Shown piece by piece: positions 46,741-58,426 of a stretch of 64,000 nucleotides of DNA (positions are counted from its first letter, which is position 1; each line of letters starts with the position of its first letter). The notes below the pieces were generated by a model. It was not told the origin of the DNA and did no database searches. It worked only from the letters and a program-made list of their open reading frames with translations. The stretch covers positions 144,827,501 to 144,891,500 of the forward strand of contig CM032229.1 in assembly GCA_019009955.1 (NCBI GenBank). Reading direction: 5' to 3'. Origin of the DNA: Riptortus pedestris (Eukaryota > Arthropoda > Insecta > Hemiptera > Alydidae). Made by a program: the position numbers and the translations under genes.

Positions 46741-46935
46741 TAGCTCGTGCTGCACAGCAGGACAGCCTCAATGATCTACCAGGCGAAACACACGATCACC
46801 CTTCTGGTTTTGATTCGGGAAATGAGATTTCTGAAGATGAGGACTTCTAAGAGATTGAAGAAGAGGCTAATGATGAATTGGAGGCAGATTATTTCACAGA
46901 CGAAATTTCGTTTGAAGATTTAGGAGAAATCTTTC
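46741..46935 (+). pseudogene. piggyBac transposase N-terminal acidic region, broken
   Basis: One frame reads acidic sequence typical of piggyBac transposase N-termini (DSGNEISEDEDF, a stop, then EIEEEANDELEADYFTDE). An in-frame TAA near 46848 breaks it. The sequence then passes within about 50 bp into AT-rich DNA and the C-terminal part, so several hundred codons are missing. Confidence 0.7.
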
Positions 46936-46989
46936 TATATATTTTTATTTATATATTCTATATAACAATATTATAATTAATGAAACAAA

Positions 46990-47526
46990 AAAAAAACAGA
47001 AATTATCAGTACATATAATGCAACCAAAGGTGCTGTAGACACTCTCGACAAAATGGTAGCAGAATATTCCACAAAACGGCAAACTAAAAGATGGCCAATG
47101 ACGATTTTCATGAATACATTAGATATAGCAGGGATAAATGCACATATTGTGTGGACGAAACTCCATCCTGACTGGAAAATTTCTTCACTTGACAGAAGGC
47201 GGATTTTTCTCTTGGAGTTGGGAAAGAAATTAGCAGAACCGCTTATTCGAGAAAGATTGAATAATCCACATTTATGCAGAAGGCTGAAGAGAGATACTAT
47301 AAGAATGATGGAAAAGTGCATCGACATCGAAGAAAATCAAGAATCGAAGCCTTCGACGTCGATTGCTACAGCAACAAGGCCCAAAAGTAGGGGAAGATGC
47401 TATTTGTATCCTCGAAAAGTCGATATCAAAGTTAAAAATTTCTGTAACAGCTGTGGACAATTTATATGTCCAAAACATACAAATCATAATCCTGCATGTA
47501 TAAATTGTGTCAATGTTGAAAACTAG
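46990..47526 (+). pseudogene. piggyBac transposase C-terminal fragment with zinc-binding tail
   Basis: The frame opens near 46990 and reads STYNATKGAVDTLDKM before the first ATG at 47053. The GVD-type aspartate of this block (here AVD) corresponds to the third catalytic residue of piggyBac transposases. RWPMTIFMNTLDIAGINA follows, a conserved helix. The 157 residues from 47053 end in a cysteine-rich tail: C116, C131-x2-C134, C139-x2-H142 and C149-x2-C152. This is the cross-brace zinc finger that helps bind the transposon ends. The first two catalytic aspartates are gone, so it cannot transpose. The remaining frame is undamaged. Confidence 0.88.
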
Positions 47527-47946
47527 TATTTCTTTTTTATTTTTTTGTATTTTTAATGTTTTTTTGCTTTCATGATGTAAAATAACTTATTTAATTACTA
47601 TAAAACTTTTTTTTGTAAATTAATAATTTTAATGATCAAAAGGTACACATTTTTTAAACGTTTTATTAATAAATAAACAAAAATTATTTTTATATTTGTT
47701 TTTATTTTAACCTATAATATACCTAAATATTAAATACATTAAAGAAAAAAGAATTAAATGTGGTTTAGTGTGTAAAATTGAAATTTAAAGTTGGGGTCCG
47801 TGCGGACCCCACTCAGTCCTTAACGTTTTACAATCCACCCAGTCCAAGGAAGGTTAAATCGGCCTTAATTAAATTACTTTTTATGGGGGGGGGAAAGGCA
47901 ATAATTTCTAATAAATATTAATGATATTTATAGTTTAAAAAAAAAT

Positions 47947-47977
<31 letters not shown>

Positions 47978-48029
47978 GCCCCAAAAATACCACATAACAG
48001 CCAATATCCCTATTCGGTTTTGAGCAGTA

Positions 48030-49739
48030 TATAATAAAATTAGTCAAATTACACGGTTTCGGAACAAGGAAACCAATAGTAATGATAATGATAGGGTTAC
48101 TGTTGTCTAATAAATAGTGTTGTTATGTATTAAAGATTGTTGGACATGTAGAAAACAAATTAAAAAAAATGGGGTGAAAACTTGTAATAAATTTATATGA
48201 CTGAATCAATTAGGAATATATTTAAAGACCCTTTTTCATTCATCACCATAGTTTCAATTCCATTAATTATGTAATATTTTTAACGTGAAACAGCTAAAAT
48301 AATAAAATATAGCTATCTTATTGTATATGTTACTGATTTACTTGAATCTTTCTAGGAAATGATTATTTTCAAAAGGGTTCGGAATCAATTAATAAAATAT
48401 CAAAGAATGTCTTACGAAATGGCACTAATATGGAGTTGTCGTTTCGGATCACGGATGACGTTTATTAAATTTTTTCTTCAGAATAATTTTTATTATTATT
48501 ATGTTAAACTTAATTTAATTTTGCACATTTGAATTCCAAAAGGTTCTCTGAAACTCCATTAAAGATAGAAGAAGAAACGGTAAAGGTAAAATAATGTAAT
48601 TTTTTTTCAGAGAAAAATATGCTTTTGAGTATGTAAATTTAATAAAGCTCTTATATGGAATTTTATCAAGAGCCTTGAGAAACTTTTTCTCTTGGATGCC
48701 CTTATGAATTTAATAAAAATATGTAAAACAGATACTAATTCGATATGTATTTTTTCAAAGTTAAAAATAAAATGTCACCGTCAAACGTTTTCCTTCTAAA
48801 GTAATATAGTTTATAAGTATTTTTTTGTCTTTATAGAATCTTTTTTTTTTTTTTTTTTAATGTTCTCGACTAGTTCTTCTTGTCCTCTAATTTCTTGATT
48901 GTCCTATCCTTGCGTTGATATTCTTTTATTGAAATGATAATTCAGGGTCAATGAAACAATGGAAATATATCAATAACATATCGCACACGCAAGCTAGAAC
49001 ATGCGGATGAAAATAAACTCTCTTCTTCACCGACGTCATTAGTGTGTCATTCGGACACGAGGGAAATTGTTATAGTTTACGTTCCTAAGAGGGAATTCAT
49101 TTTGACAGAGTCTTGTAAAATTGTCTCATTTCTCCATAATATTACTCCAGAGTAAAACTATGGAAAGGGAAAAACATCCGAAATGTTCAAAATTGTGCGT
49201 TTAATTTGGTTATCATAATATAACATATATTATATATTTTACAACAATTTTTGATATTGATGAATGCGTAATACTGATAAAATTCAAAGCTATATTGTTA
49301 ATATATTTCCTGTTTTCTAATAATTTCAATATTTGTTTACTGTGAATAAGACAGGCTGATTATATCAACCAATAAATAAAAAAAACGTTTGTTAAGATTT
49401 TAATTATTTTTCTTTTAATTTAAGGTATTATTCAAACAAAATAAATATTGGAAGTTATTTTTAAATACATAATATTATAAATAATAGAATCGGATGTCAG
49501 CAGGGTTAAGGGCTGAGTGTAGTAAACTTGCATACGTATTTATTTTTATTTCTTGACCTGATAATGGATTACTAAGGATGTAATTTATGAGTACTACTTT
49601 TATAATTAATAATTAAAATATTAATTATTTACTGACATACTTCCCATCCTTACTATCAAGTAAGTAACATTACGTTTATTATTATGTACCTATTCTTTAT
49701 AGGAGGGACATGTTGCAATAAGTAACTGGTTCCCTATAA
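48030..49739. other. AT-rich interval
   Basis: No gene seen. A worn HLE right-end trace (GGACACGAGGGAAATTGTTATAG) lies at about 49053-49080. A T-run of 18 bases is at 48841. Confidence 0.35.
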
Positions 49740-49744
49740 AAGCC

Positions 49745-49920
49745 AATGATTGTGTACCCGACCAGTAAGGACATCGAATATGAGATGGGCTGACAGAATG
49801 AAGAAGGACGCTAGGATTTTCAAATAGTGAAAAGCCTTCGCACAGGAAAGGCAGAGGTTGAGAAGGATCGAAATGGTGGGGGAAACTCTATTCTGTTATA
49901 AGCGGTGACAAATGTCAAAA
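49745..49920 (+). pseudogene. LINE polymerase C-terminal trace
   Basis: One frame reads NMRWADRMKKDARIF and, after two stops, FAQERQRLRRIEMVGE. This fits the RPxxRWxDxIxKD...AxxRxxWRxxxE pattern that closes many insect LINE ORFs. It is short and damaged, so the assignment is tentative. Confidence 0.4.
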
Positions 49921-50787
49921 TTTGAATTTAAGAATATTCTTGTCCAGTTTGTTATTTTTCTCTAGTTTGCAGGATTTCCTTAATTTTCTTGTGCTTTTGA
50001 TTTTTGTGTTTTCACACTCTCTCTTTTATAATTTTGAATTATTCCGTATAACTATTATATTTTATTTTTTAGAACTTATTTCGGGAAGATTATAAGTTTA
50101 ATTCCCTTATTGATTTTGAACACCAATATAGGAGAGAATGAACCTCGATGGGTATCAGCTAAATTCAACATAGTATCTCTTATATAATTTATCATTTTTA
50201 ATGAGACTTCCCACGTGGGGCTTCAATAGATAAAGCCCCAAGATAATGAATTAGATACTGTCACTGCGGCTTAAGTGCTTATTAATAGAGGGCGTTGCGT
50301 GATTCAGACCATTTGCGGGACTAATAAAATACTTACGTGTCTCCTTTTTATGATGGGCCAAAGGGCTTAATATCTCCTGCATTTCCTAATTGCTTATGGT
50401 AAGTGTATTAACTCATAATTACGATGAGTGTATTAGCTTATGATTACGGTGGTGCTTTTTCGTAAATGATTTTCTCATTAGAGCTAACTTTCCCCTTGGG
50501 ATTAGCGTGCAAACCTTGAGGTTCTGCTCAACACGATTTTTGAAAAATCTCCACAAATATTCACCCGGCATGCTTTGTATGCATGATTGAGGGAAAATTG
50601 AAGTTTGTATCTAATCATACAGTATATGTGTTGCAAACGCTCATGGTCATGACTTCAACTTCTTAGCCTTCTGTCATACTTCTTAAAACTAAAGCCAGGG
50701 ATAGTCACTTGTGACGAATCATTGGCGATCACTTTCAGTCAGAATCAGTTAGCTTTAATGTCAGTCAAAAGAACTCTTTGAATGGAA
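49921..50787. other. Non-repetitive-looking interval
   Basis: No gene established. 50200-50480 has balanced composition and a CCCACGTGGG palindrome. It also contains an inverted repeat GGGGCTT...AAGCCCC (50217-50239) and GATAA/ATTA sites. Confidence 0.3.
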
Positions 50788-51330
50788 GGTCGTACTCATG
50801 ACTCGATTTTCGAAAAATTTCTTCAAATGTCCATCGATCCTACCCAGGAGATGACGAAAATGATGTCCGTTCAAAACTATATATATATCTATTAACACTC
50901 TAGAGGTCGCACTACTTGTTTAATCGTCACCAAACTCGGCATTTAATTTTTGTATGTAAAAAGAAAGATTAAGTTCGCTAACGGCTGAAATCGGGCAAGT
51001 GGGAGGGAGGAATTTCGAAAATTCGAAATATCTCCGTTACTATACGTCGGATCGAAAATTTGTATGGGACCAATCTTTTGCAAATACAATTTACTAGAAA
51101 TATTGTTACATACGTTTATTTTCTATCTTGAATATTAACAGAGATATTTGCATTTTTATTAAGTGTGTCTTGATATCGGACGGGATGAAACCGGCGAAGG
51201 TCAGTTCTATTCGTTTCCGCAGAAAACTAGTTCTGCTGTTTTCGTAACTGCCCGGCTCTCGTATGGAGATTTCATATTGTATAACTTTAAGTGGGGAATG
51301 TGCTTAGTTTAAGCAGCCCCTGCGTGACGA
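50788..51330 (+). mobile_element. HLE copy, short variant
   Basis: Left block GGTCGTACTCATGACTCG onward without the palindrome; a very short AT tract (50879-50888); central module; then the variant segment (TTCTATTCGTTTCCGCAG at 51206) and the right end GGGGAATGTGCTTAG, AAGCAG-CCC-CTGCGT and GACGA. Confidence 0.8.
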
Positions 51331-51861
51331 TTTTTTTTAAATAGAAGAGAAAATTAAAAGGATGTATCTACCATTCCATAAATAACTGCACACGAACGTC
51401 AATCAAATTGCCTAGAATACGAAAATGTTTGAGGTTAATTTCAGCACATTTCATTCTCTGTAAAAGCTTCATTAAAATTGGGTGACAATCTGCGCACCCT
51501 AATATTAAATCGGGCTCCGATTGCTCATTTTTCATTTAATTTCATGACGAACAAACGACAGATAATTAAACTTTCACGGCAACAACTTTTCCTCAGTCGC
51601 GTATTGATCAGAGCATCCGTTTGACCAGGAAATGCTTTTAAACTAACTCACTTTAGACTCCAGCAATGTTTGCTTCTGCAATACCAAACTATTTACTTAA
51701 ACAATATGCCTAGAGGTAAAAAAGATAAATATCATCGTAATTATTAGACGAATCGAAAAATATTACATAAGTGGTTTGAGTAAAGTAATATTCTACATTA
51801 AGTAATCCAAAAACTTTTCTTCATCTCCAATGTTTACGCAGTTATTTATTTCTTAGACTGC

Positions 51862-51863
<2 letters not shown>

Positions 51864-51927
<64 letters not shown>
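51864..51927. repeat. (AT)n microsatellite
   Basis: About 32 AT units, outside any recognisable HLE. Confidence 0.95.
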
Positions 51928-51929
<2 letters not shown>

Positions 51930-52504
51930 ATGAATAGTTTTTTTTTTCACTTCTTGTAATAAGTTTTCCCTTTAATTGGATTGAAGGAAAGGACTCATTA
52001 CATGAACTTAAGGGCTCTTACTTTGACCTCTGTGCATAGAAAGAGAGGAGAGAGTGAGAGAGAGTGATGGAGGGGGAGGGGGGTAACTAACAGGAAGAGA
52101 AAAGAATTTCATACGTCGCTGATTTCAACGAAGTATGACAGTTGTCATCGTTAATTTAGTTCTCTGTCTATGACATAAATTCCTGTCATAATTGGTACAT
52201 TAAGAAAGTTAACGCTTTGAATTCTAATTGAATACTGGAGGAAAATCTCATATACTTATAATTTTAAAGCATATATAAAAATAAAGTGAGCTTTACTTTT
52301 ATTTTAACGCTCTTCTACTGAGTTCATTAGCGGTTTAGTTCTAAAATTTGCCACAATAATGCAGTTTGCCCTAAAAATCTTAGACACATTGGAGGGTTCA
52401 CAAAAAATTCTCTCGTATCACTCCTTCTGTTTAGAATATATTTTGTTGTTGCTTAACAAGGAAGGAATTATAGTAAATGTGTGACGAAACAGTTTGAAAT
52501 AGAT
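51928..52504. other. Sequence without a recognised feature
   Basis: A short GA-rich tract lies at 52040-52082. No gene seen. Confidence 0.35.
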
Positions 52505-52725
52505 CATTATTATTATTTATTAGCGTCCACTTTTTGCAACTTAGGCTAATCAAGACGGGTTATCTACAGGTTACCACCCTTTTCTAGCCAGGGTGGGATT
52601 TTAGGACGTTATTTAATGAATTTCGTCACTAAATAATTTCCTTTGCCCAGGCGAGAATCGAACTCGCCACTCTAGGTTTACCATGTGAGATAACGCTTTA
52701 ACTCGCACGGCTAACCTGAGCCCCA
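52505..52725 (-). mobile_element. tRNA-derived SINE, full length
   Basis: On the minus strand the head reads GGTTAGCCGTGCGAG and the B-box region GAGTTCGATTCTC. The body (CTGGCTAGAAAAGGGTGG, GTAGATAACCCGTC) follows, then an ATTATT-type tail at 52505-52522. Confidence 0.88.
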
Positions 52726-53204
52726 ATGAAATAGATCAGTTGGAACTTTAAAATATCATGTATTAGGTGTTTCTCTATTATCTTCCAATCGACAGAAAAT
52801 TTCGTGATATTCAAACTAAACTTCAGATTAAAACCCAAAATAATAAACGGTAGATGAACCGATTGATCAGGATCAATAAAGGCCTAGGTTTGTTTACCTA
52901 GTAATTCTTTTGTTTTTAAGTTATATAGTTCATAGACTTTTAACTTCTTATCTTTATGACGTACGCTAATGGTTTTTATATTTATTGGTTGGTTATTTTT
53001 TAAATTTGTTATTGGTTGTTATGCTGTGGCATGTTTGTTTTTTGTTTTTACACTGTTGAGCATTCTAAATTTGTTGTTTTGCCTAAAGGTAGTGAACAGG
53101 CACTGATGATAGAGCTCTGACTTCGAAAGTGCCCTTTCCATAAATTATATCACTATTCGAGAACTAGGCCATTTTATTGATCCTGGTTCGTATTAAGACT
53201 TTTA

Positions 53205-53460
53205 TCCAGAAAAGAATGAAATTCCGTTAACACCCAAGGAGGTGGTGGGGGGTTATAGAGGGTAAAATATAAATAAATAAAACACTTCCTTTACTATGAG
53301 TCGGATCGAATAATGTTATATCATCAATCTTGTTGCAAATTAATTTTTGCTAAAACATTGGTTATATCCATGTTTTTCGTAAGGCTAACGGTTAACGAGA
53401 CACGGGTCGTTTAGTGTATTTAGCGGGGTTTCTATATTAGAAGAAGCTATTTAGGTTGCT
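53205..53460 (+). mobile_element. HLE fragment, decayed
   Basis: Central-module traces: GTTATAGAGGGTAAA, CTATGAGTCGGATCGAATAATG and CATCAATCTTGTTGCAAATTA. No ends. Confidence 0.5.
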
Positions 53461-53569
53461 CACATAATAAAATGACATGAAAATTCCTTCAAATCTTTGT
53501 CGAATGCGAAGTGTAAAGTAATTATCTTGTTGAATCAATTATAGTGTTTATGGAGGAAGTTCAGGGTCT

Positions 53570-53572
<3 letters not shown>

Positions 53573-53633
<61 letters not shown>
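53573..53633. repeat. (AT)n microsatellite
   Basis: About 28 AT units, interrupted once by GT. Confidence 0.95.
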
Positions 53634-53634
<1 letters not shown>

Positions 53635-53804
53635 ACTGCAAAAACAAATAGATAACAAAAAAAATCCAATAGTAAACTAAATAGAAACCCTTCTACATTC
53701 AATTATTTCTAATAAAATTCGATCACTTCAAAAGCCAATGAGAGATATTATATTGCAATGACAAAAAAAATGAAGAAAAGTACACAACGATTATAAAATA
53801 CATT

Positions 53805-54032
53805 ATTATTATTATTAGTTATTAACGTCTACATTTTGCAACAAAGGCTAATTGGGACGGGTAATCTACAGGTTACCACCCTTTTCTAGCCAGGGCGGGA
53901 TTTAGGATGTTATTTAACGAATTCCATCACTAAATAATTTCCTTTCCCCAGACGAGACTCGAACTCGTCACTTTAAGTTTACCATGTGAGATTAAGGTCA
54001 ACGCTTGAACTCAAACGGCTAACTTGAGCCCT
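53805..54032 (-). mobile_element. tRNA-derived SINE, full length
   Basis: Same layout as 52505-52725: TTATTATT tail, body (TTTTGCAACAAAGGCTAATTG, CACCCTTTTCTAGCCAGG), B-box GAGTTCGAGTCTC and head with CCGTTTGAG on the minus strand. A small insertion lengthens the head. Confidence 0.85.
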
Positions 54033-54344
54033 AAAATACATTAAAAATAAAACCTAAAGCACAATTATTCATTAAGAGCAAATGAACAACATATCCATAT
54101 GTTTATCAGATAAACATATAACATTGTTAATTTGTGTTTCTTATTGCTGCTGAGTGCTCAGGGAAAAACACTTTATTCGTCTTCTTTGGTAATAAAATAA
54201 AGATATTTGTCTCTCATTGTGCTATATACAATACAAAATCAAATAAATGATGAATATTTTTGAACTAGCCCTAATTACATATTAAGCATTCACTTTTTGG
54301 GTCAATGAAATATATTATATTTTAAATAGTAAATGTTATCTGCA

Positions 54345-54598
54345 TGGCTCCCGTAAGACATACTGGCGCCTGTGTGCAAAAATGGATTTTGGCGCCCCTT
54401 ATCGCCATAGGAATGAACAGTAACTGGATGATGTACTAATTAAATGTTGTGTGTACTTATACCTAATCCTATTTAATTTCTCAACTTTTATTTTAAAATT
54501 ATTTTTAATTTTTTTTTTGGGCCCTTGGTTTTGGCGCCCCTAAAGGATGGCGCCCGTGTGCATTGCACACTTTGCACATATGGTAGCGGGGGCCCTGG
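54345..54598. repeat. GGCGCCC-rich segment with partly matching inverted ends
   Basis: Starts CTCCCGTAAGACATACTGGCGCC and ends GGCGCCCGTGTGCATTGCACAC then GGTAGCGGGGGCCCTGG. GGCGCC motifs recur inside. The ends look like a diverged TIR pair of a DNA transposon, but I cannot set exact termini or a target duplication. Confidence 0.35.
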
Positions 54599-55734
54599 TT
54601 ATCTCTTATTACTCGATGTCCTTAGATGAAATATAGCTTTGTATGTTGGAAATGGTAGACCTATGGTAAGATATTCTTGAGTGGTTCCTGTTGTTATATT
54701 AATGTTCTTGTATAAACTGCTGTAATTTGTCGCTGCTTTTCTATTAGCGTTATCAATCAATAGTGTGTTTTTGAAGGCTTCAATAATTGATGATATTCTA
54801 GAGCGTGGGGCATGCAGATCCTGGTTTAGCCAAATATTCAAGAAATTTAACATACATCTCCTTTATATGGCTGACCCAGCGAAAGCGAATAGTGTTTGTT
54901 GGGGACTGGTCAAACAAATAGAGCATATTGTAACATTAACTGTTGTACCTTGTATGAGTTAGAATTTGACTAATTAATTAGTTAACTCCTCGTATCCAGT
55001 TTATTTTCAGTATCATTTTCACACGGGGTTATTACTAGGGGAGAAATAGAGACTGTAATGTATATTTTTTCTATCGTGTGCGTGGAAAGTCTATTTAGTT
55101 TAGAGTCTGTGGAACGCACGAAAAAAATTTAAACTTCAAATGATAAAGGTGCGTGTTTTAAAGTGACCTAGTTCTTGATTGTTATAGTCATTTTTATTAT
55201 TATAAAAGACCTGCAGACATTTATCATTATAGATTATGTGTCACCGTTGTTTATAACTTCATTCTTTTATTGTGTTGTTTTTATCGAATGGACAAACACG
55301 TTGGTAAAGATCCCATTGCGTGCAAAGAAGAATCCATAATCCCACATTCAAGAGAGGAATGGCTTTATGGCTTCTTTTATCTGAAGTTGATTAATATGAG
55401 AATTGATATTCGTAAGAGCTTTACGTAGAAGTTATCCATTTTTTTCTTAATCGATAAATGTCATTCATTCTCAGAGGCACTAAACTGAATTTAGTTCCGA
55501 AATTATTTATCAGTGTTCACTAAAAATTACCACTCAGGGGCTGCGTAAAGCAAGCAGATTTCTCATGTGCAGTGAAACTGACAGAACATGATGAACAGGA
55601 ATTTGTCTCTGTGCTAAAAATCCCCAAATAAACGAGATTTAAAATTTAGACTTTAGGCAAGAGATGATTAGTGACCAAAAGATTTAAATGAAAATACAGA
55701 GAGCAGTATAGGGTGTTTCTAAAGTTTTAATAAA
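54599..55734. other. Interval without an identified gene
   Basis: An 84-codon minus-strand frame (54599-54853) has no recognised family. HLE right-end traces lie near 55085-55125 (+) and 55537-55570 (-, GGGGCTGCGTAAAGCAAGCAG). Confidence 0.3.
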
Positions 55735-56432
55735 GTCCGTCACGCAAGGCTGCGTAAACTAAGCAGATTTCCCAATCCCAACCAATAGATAAATCTACAT
55801 GAATTAAAAACCATAGACCCATTAAAAGAATAAATACGAAAGGTAATAAGAAATCTTTCATTAAATATTAATAATCCGGACGGGAAGCATCTGAAATGTA
55901 AACAAACAGGTCTGCTAATATCTCACCGGAAAAAAAAAAAACAATTACTGAAATTTTTCAGATTATTACATATTAATTATGTTGAAAACTATTTCCTATA
56001 TCTTATACTGTAATTTATAATGACTCATAATAATTTTTATCTCAATCAATCAAATTTAGTAGTCTTAGAACTTAAGACAGGGAGGGGGTGTGGTCACGAG
56101 ACCATATTTGCGTGTATCTTGTATAATAAAGATCTCTTGAAAACAATATTTGGAATTTAAGCTTTGAATATTTATTATATAACGGAGTATTGTTTATGTA
56201 ACATGAATAGAAATGTGGGTATGCTGAAAAATGAAAATTTCTTGGTTAATAATGAAGATAAAAAATGCATATATACAACAATATTTATAGTAAATTTAAT
56301 TTGCAATAAGAATGATTCTACACACGTTTTCGATCTGACATACAGTAACTGAGATATTACGTACAAATTTTCAAAATTCTCCCCTGGGGGCCCCCTCCCA
56401 CCGATTTCAGCCATTAGCGAACTTGATCTTTC

Positions 56433-56497
<65 letters not shown>

Positions 56498-56583
56498 GCA
56501 TGGACCTCATTTTCGTCATCTCCTGGGTAGGATCGATGGAGAATTGATGCAATTTTTCAAAACTCTTGTCATGAGTACGCCCC
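55735..56583 (-). mobile_element. HLE copy, nearly full length
   Basis: Minus strand: right end GTCCGTCACGC, GGCTGCGTAAACTAAGCAG and ATTTCCC at 55735-55772; central module with CCACCGATTTCAGCC near 56405; CA then TA tract (56440-56492); left block CCTCATTTTCGTCATC / GGATCGATGG to about 56583, where a second copy abuts. Confidence 0.85.
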
Positions 56584-56814
56584 AAGGTTCCGATTTCAGT
56601 CGTTAACGAACTTGATATTTCTTTTTACATATAACGACTAAATGTCAAGTTTGGTAACGAACAACAATAATTGCGACCGCTAGAGTGGTAACAGACAAAT
56701 ATACAGATAGATGTGTGTTTATATATATATATATATATATATATATGTTTGATTTTGGTCGTTAAAGAACTTAGTACTGTAGTACTAGCACTAGTCATAC
56801 TAGTGTAGCACTTA

Positions 56815-56879
<65 letters not shown>

Positions 56880-57050
56880 TCTCCTCCATCTATAAATTCT
56901 CACTTACATCATGTGAGTGGAGCAAGATTGGAGGGTAGATTAAAGTTGTAGTCTGCATAAAGTAGGATACGAGTATATTCGAAAATCACATCATGAGTAC
57001 GAGATCCATAGTTCATGTTCCTAAAGGGAAATACGATAAAAACTTATAGT
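56584..57050 (-). mobile_element. Second HLE copy joined head-to-tail, rearranged
   Basis: Starts in the central module (GGTTCCGATTTCAGTCGTTAACG) directly after the first copy's left end. AT tracts lie at 56719-56746 and 56816-56874, with CTAGTACTAGTC-like sequence between them. A worn left end (TTCGAAAATCACATCATGAGTACGAG, AAAGGGAAATACG) lies at about 56977-57050. Confidence 0.65.
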
Positions 57051-57214
57051 GGACTACGAACCACCTTTTAAAAGTGTCATAGGGTAAATATCGAAAGGAA
57101 AGTTTCGAAGAAAGTACCTTTTTTCTCATTTAATTTATTTTGAACATTGCCCTACATGATATCTTCTCTTCGCGAGTGCTATCGATTCCATATTTTTTTT
57201 TGTTGGTTTATTGG

Positions 57215-57391
57215 CCCATGAGCGGTCGTAATGTTCCTTAATGGCAGAAATTGGATCAGCTAGAGGAGGGGGTTTAGAGGCCGGAATTTCGAAAGGTTTA
57301 GAAATATCTCCGGTACTTTAAGTCGGTTCGAAAAATTGCGCGTAATCAATCTTCTTGAAAATTTAATTAGCTATAAATGTTATTTATATAA

Positions 57392-57464
<73 letters not shown>

Positions 57465-57465
57465 C

Positions 57466-57512
<47 letters not shown>

Positions 57513-58290
57513 GTATATTTTCTCTACAATGAATATAAGGCCGAGATATTTGGGTTTGTTAGTTTTCATCCTTGATTAAGCACCCTCTTCTACTTATATC
57601 ATATTCACAATAAGCTGTTATATCGTGAAACACTTTATTATAAGCTTGTATACCAAATATTATTTTCAAGAAACCTTTATTGTGCAATATACTTCAAATT
57701 CGTCGTGTGATGACGAAAGTAATAAAATTTAATTTTCTAACTAGAAAATGTTTATTTGATATACCAAATACCGAACAGATTGAGCTCAAATAACAATGGT
57801 TCAATGATACAGCGTTGGCCTTTGTATAAAAAGCTCTACCATATTTAGGAATTCCATACCTAAGTGTCGAACAGTTAACAATGTTAGAAACGATTTGCAC
57901 CTATCTTTTTTTCAACAAAAAAATATCTGCTGATAAATTTTGGTATAAATTTATAACTCAATATATTGACTCGATATTTTACATTTACTACCATCTCTAA
58001 TGATCGTATTTGTTCGCTGCTGAAATCGAACATAGAATAGTGGGGGTTTAGAGGGGGGGTGACTCGAAATTCAACATATATCCGTCATTATGAGTCGGAT
58101 CGTAAAATAAGAACCAGTTTTGTTAAACTATTGATGCTCTGTAATTGTTCTTCTATTCATTTTTTTCCTTTTAATGCAGTTATTCGCACTTCCTTGTTTT
58201 AGGCTCTTAGTCACCCCACCACCAACACCACACCCTTTCTACTGATCGGTTTTTTTACATACAAATGCAGAACATGTTGTGAGATGAGGT
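57215..58290 (+). mobile_element. HLE copy with two central modules and displaced AT tract
   Basis: The A module (GAAATTGGATCAGCTAG at 57247) and B module (CTGAAATCGAACATAG at about 58020) are both present. A long interrupted AT tract (57395-57510) lies inside the A module, after TTAGCTATAAATGTTATTTATA, not at the standard left site. The ends are lost, with only the B-type TTGTGAGATGAGGTCACAAG near 58273. Confidence 0.7.
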
Positions 58291-58426
58291 CACAAGTATC
58301 ACAAGCGTGATTGACCCCGTTTCATTGCTTGTAGATCTACTAAAACATTAATTATTTTCTTTATCTCTCTCTCGTTGACTTTATTTCATTTTTAAAATAT
58401 TTTATTCTTCTTTAATTATCCCACAG

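Larger units (their letters stand above)
46209..47853 (+). mobile_element. Internally deleted piggyBac-type transposon
   Basis: This 1645-bp element is flanked by TTAA on both sides (46205-46208 and 47854-47857), the target of piggyBac. Ends are CCTTCCTAGGACTGAGTGG on the left and the inverse of CCTTCCTTGGACTGGGTGG on the right. Subterminal copies of the GACTGAGTGGGGTC motif lie at both ends (for example 47795-47820). Inside are the acidic start and the C-terminal end of a transposase, with most of the catalytic domain missing. It therefore depends on another copy for movement. Confidence 0.9.
46148..48029. mobile_element. Short TIR element (TA target) interrupted by piggyBac
   Basis: Matching inverted ends lie outside the piggyBac unit: ACTGCTCAAAAATGAATAGG onward at 46149, and its inverse ending TTTTGAGCAGT at 48028, about 28 bp with two mismatches. 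TA flanks both (46146-46147 and 48030-48031). Without the piggyBac and one TTAA copy the element would be about 233 bp, a size and TA target fitting a mariner-type MITE. A long A-run (about 47940-47972) lies inside its right half. Confidence 0.75.
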
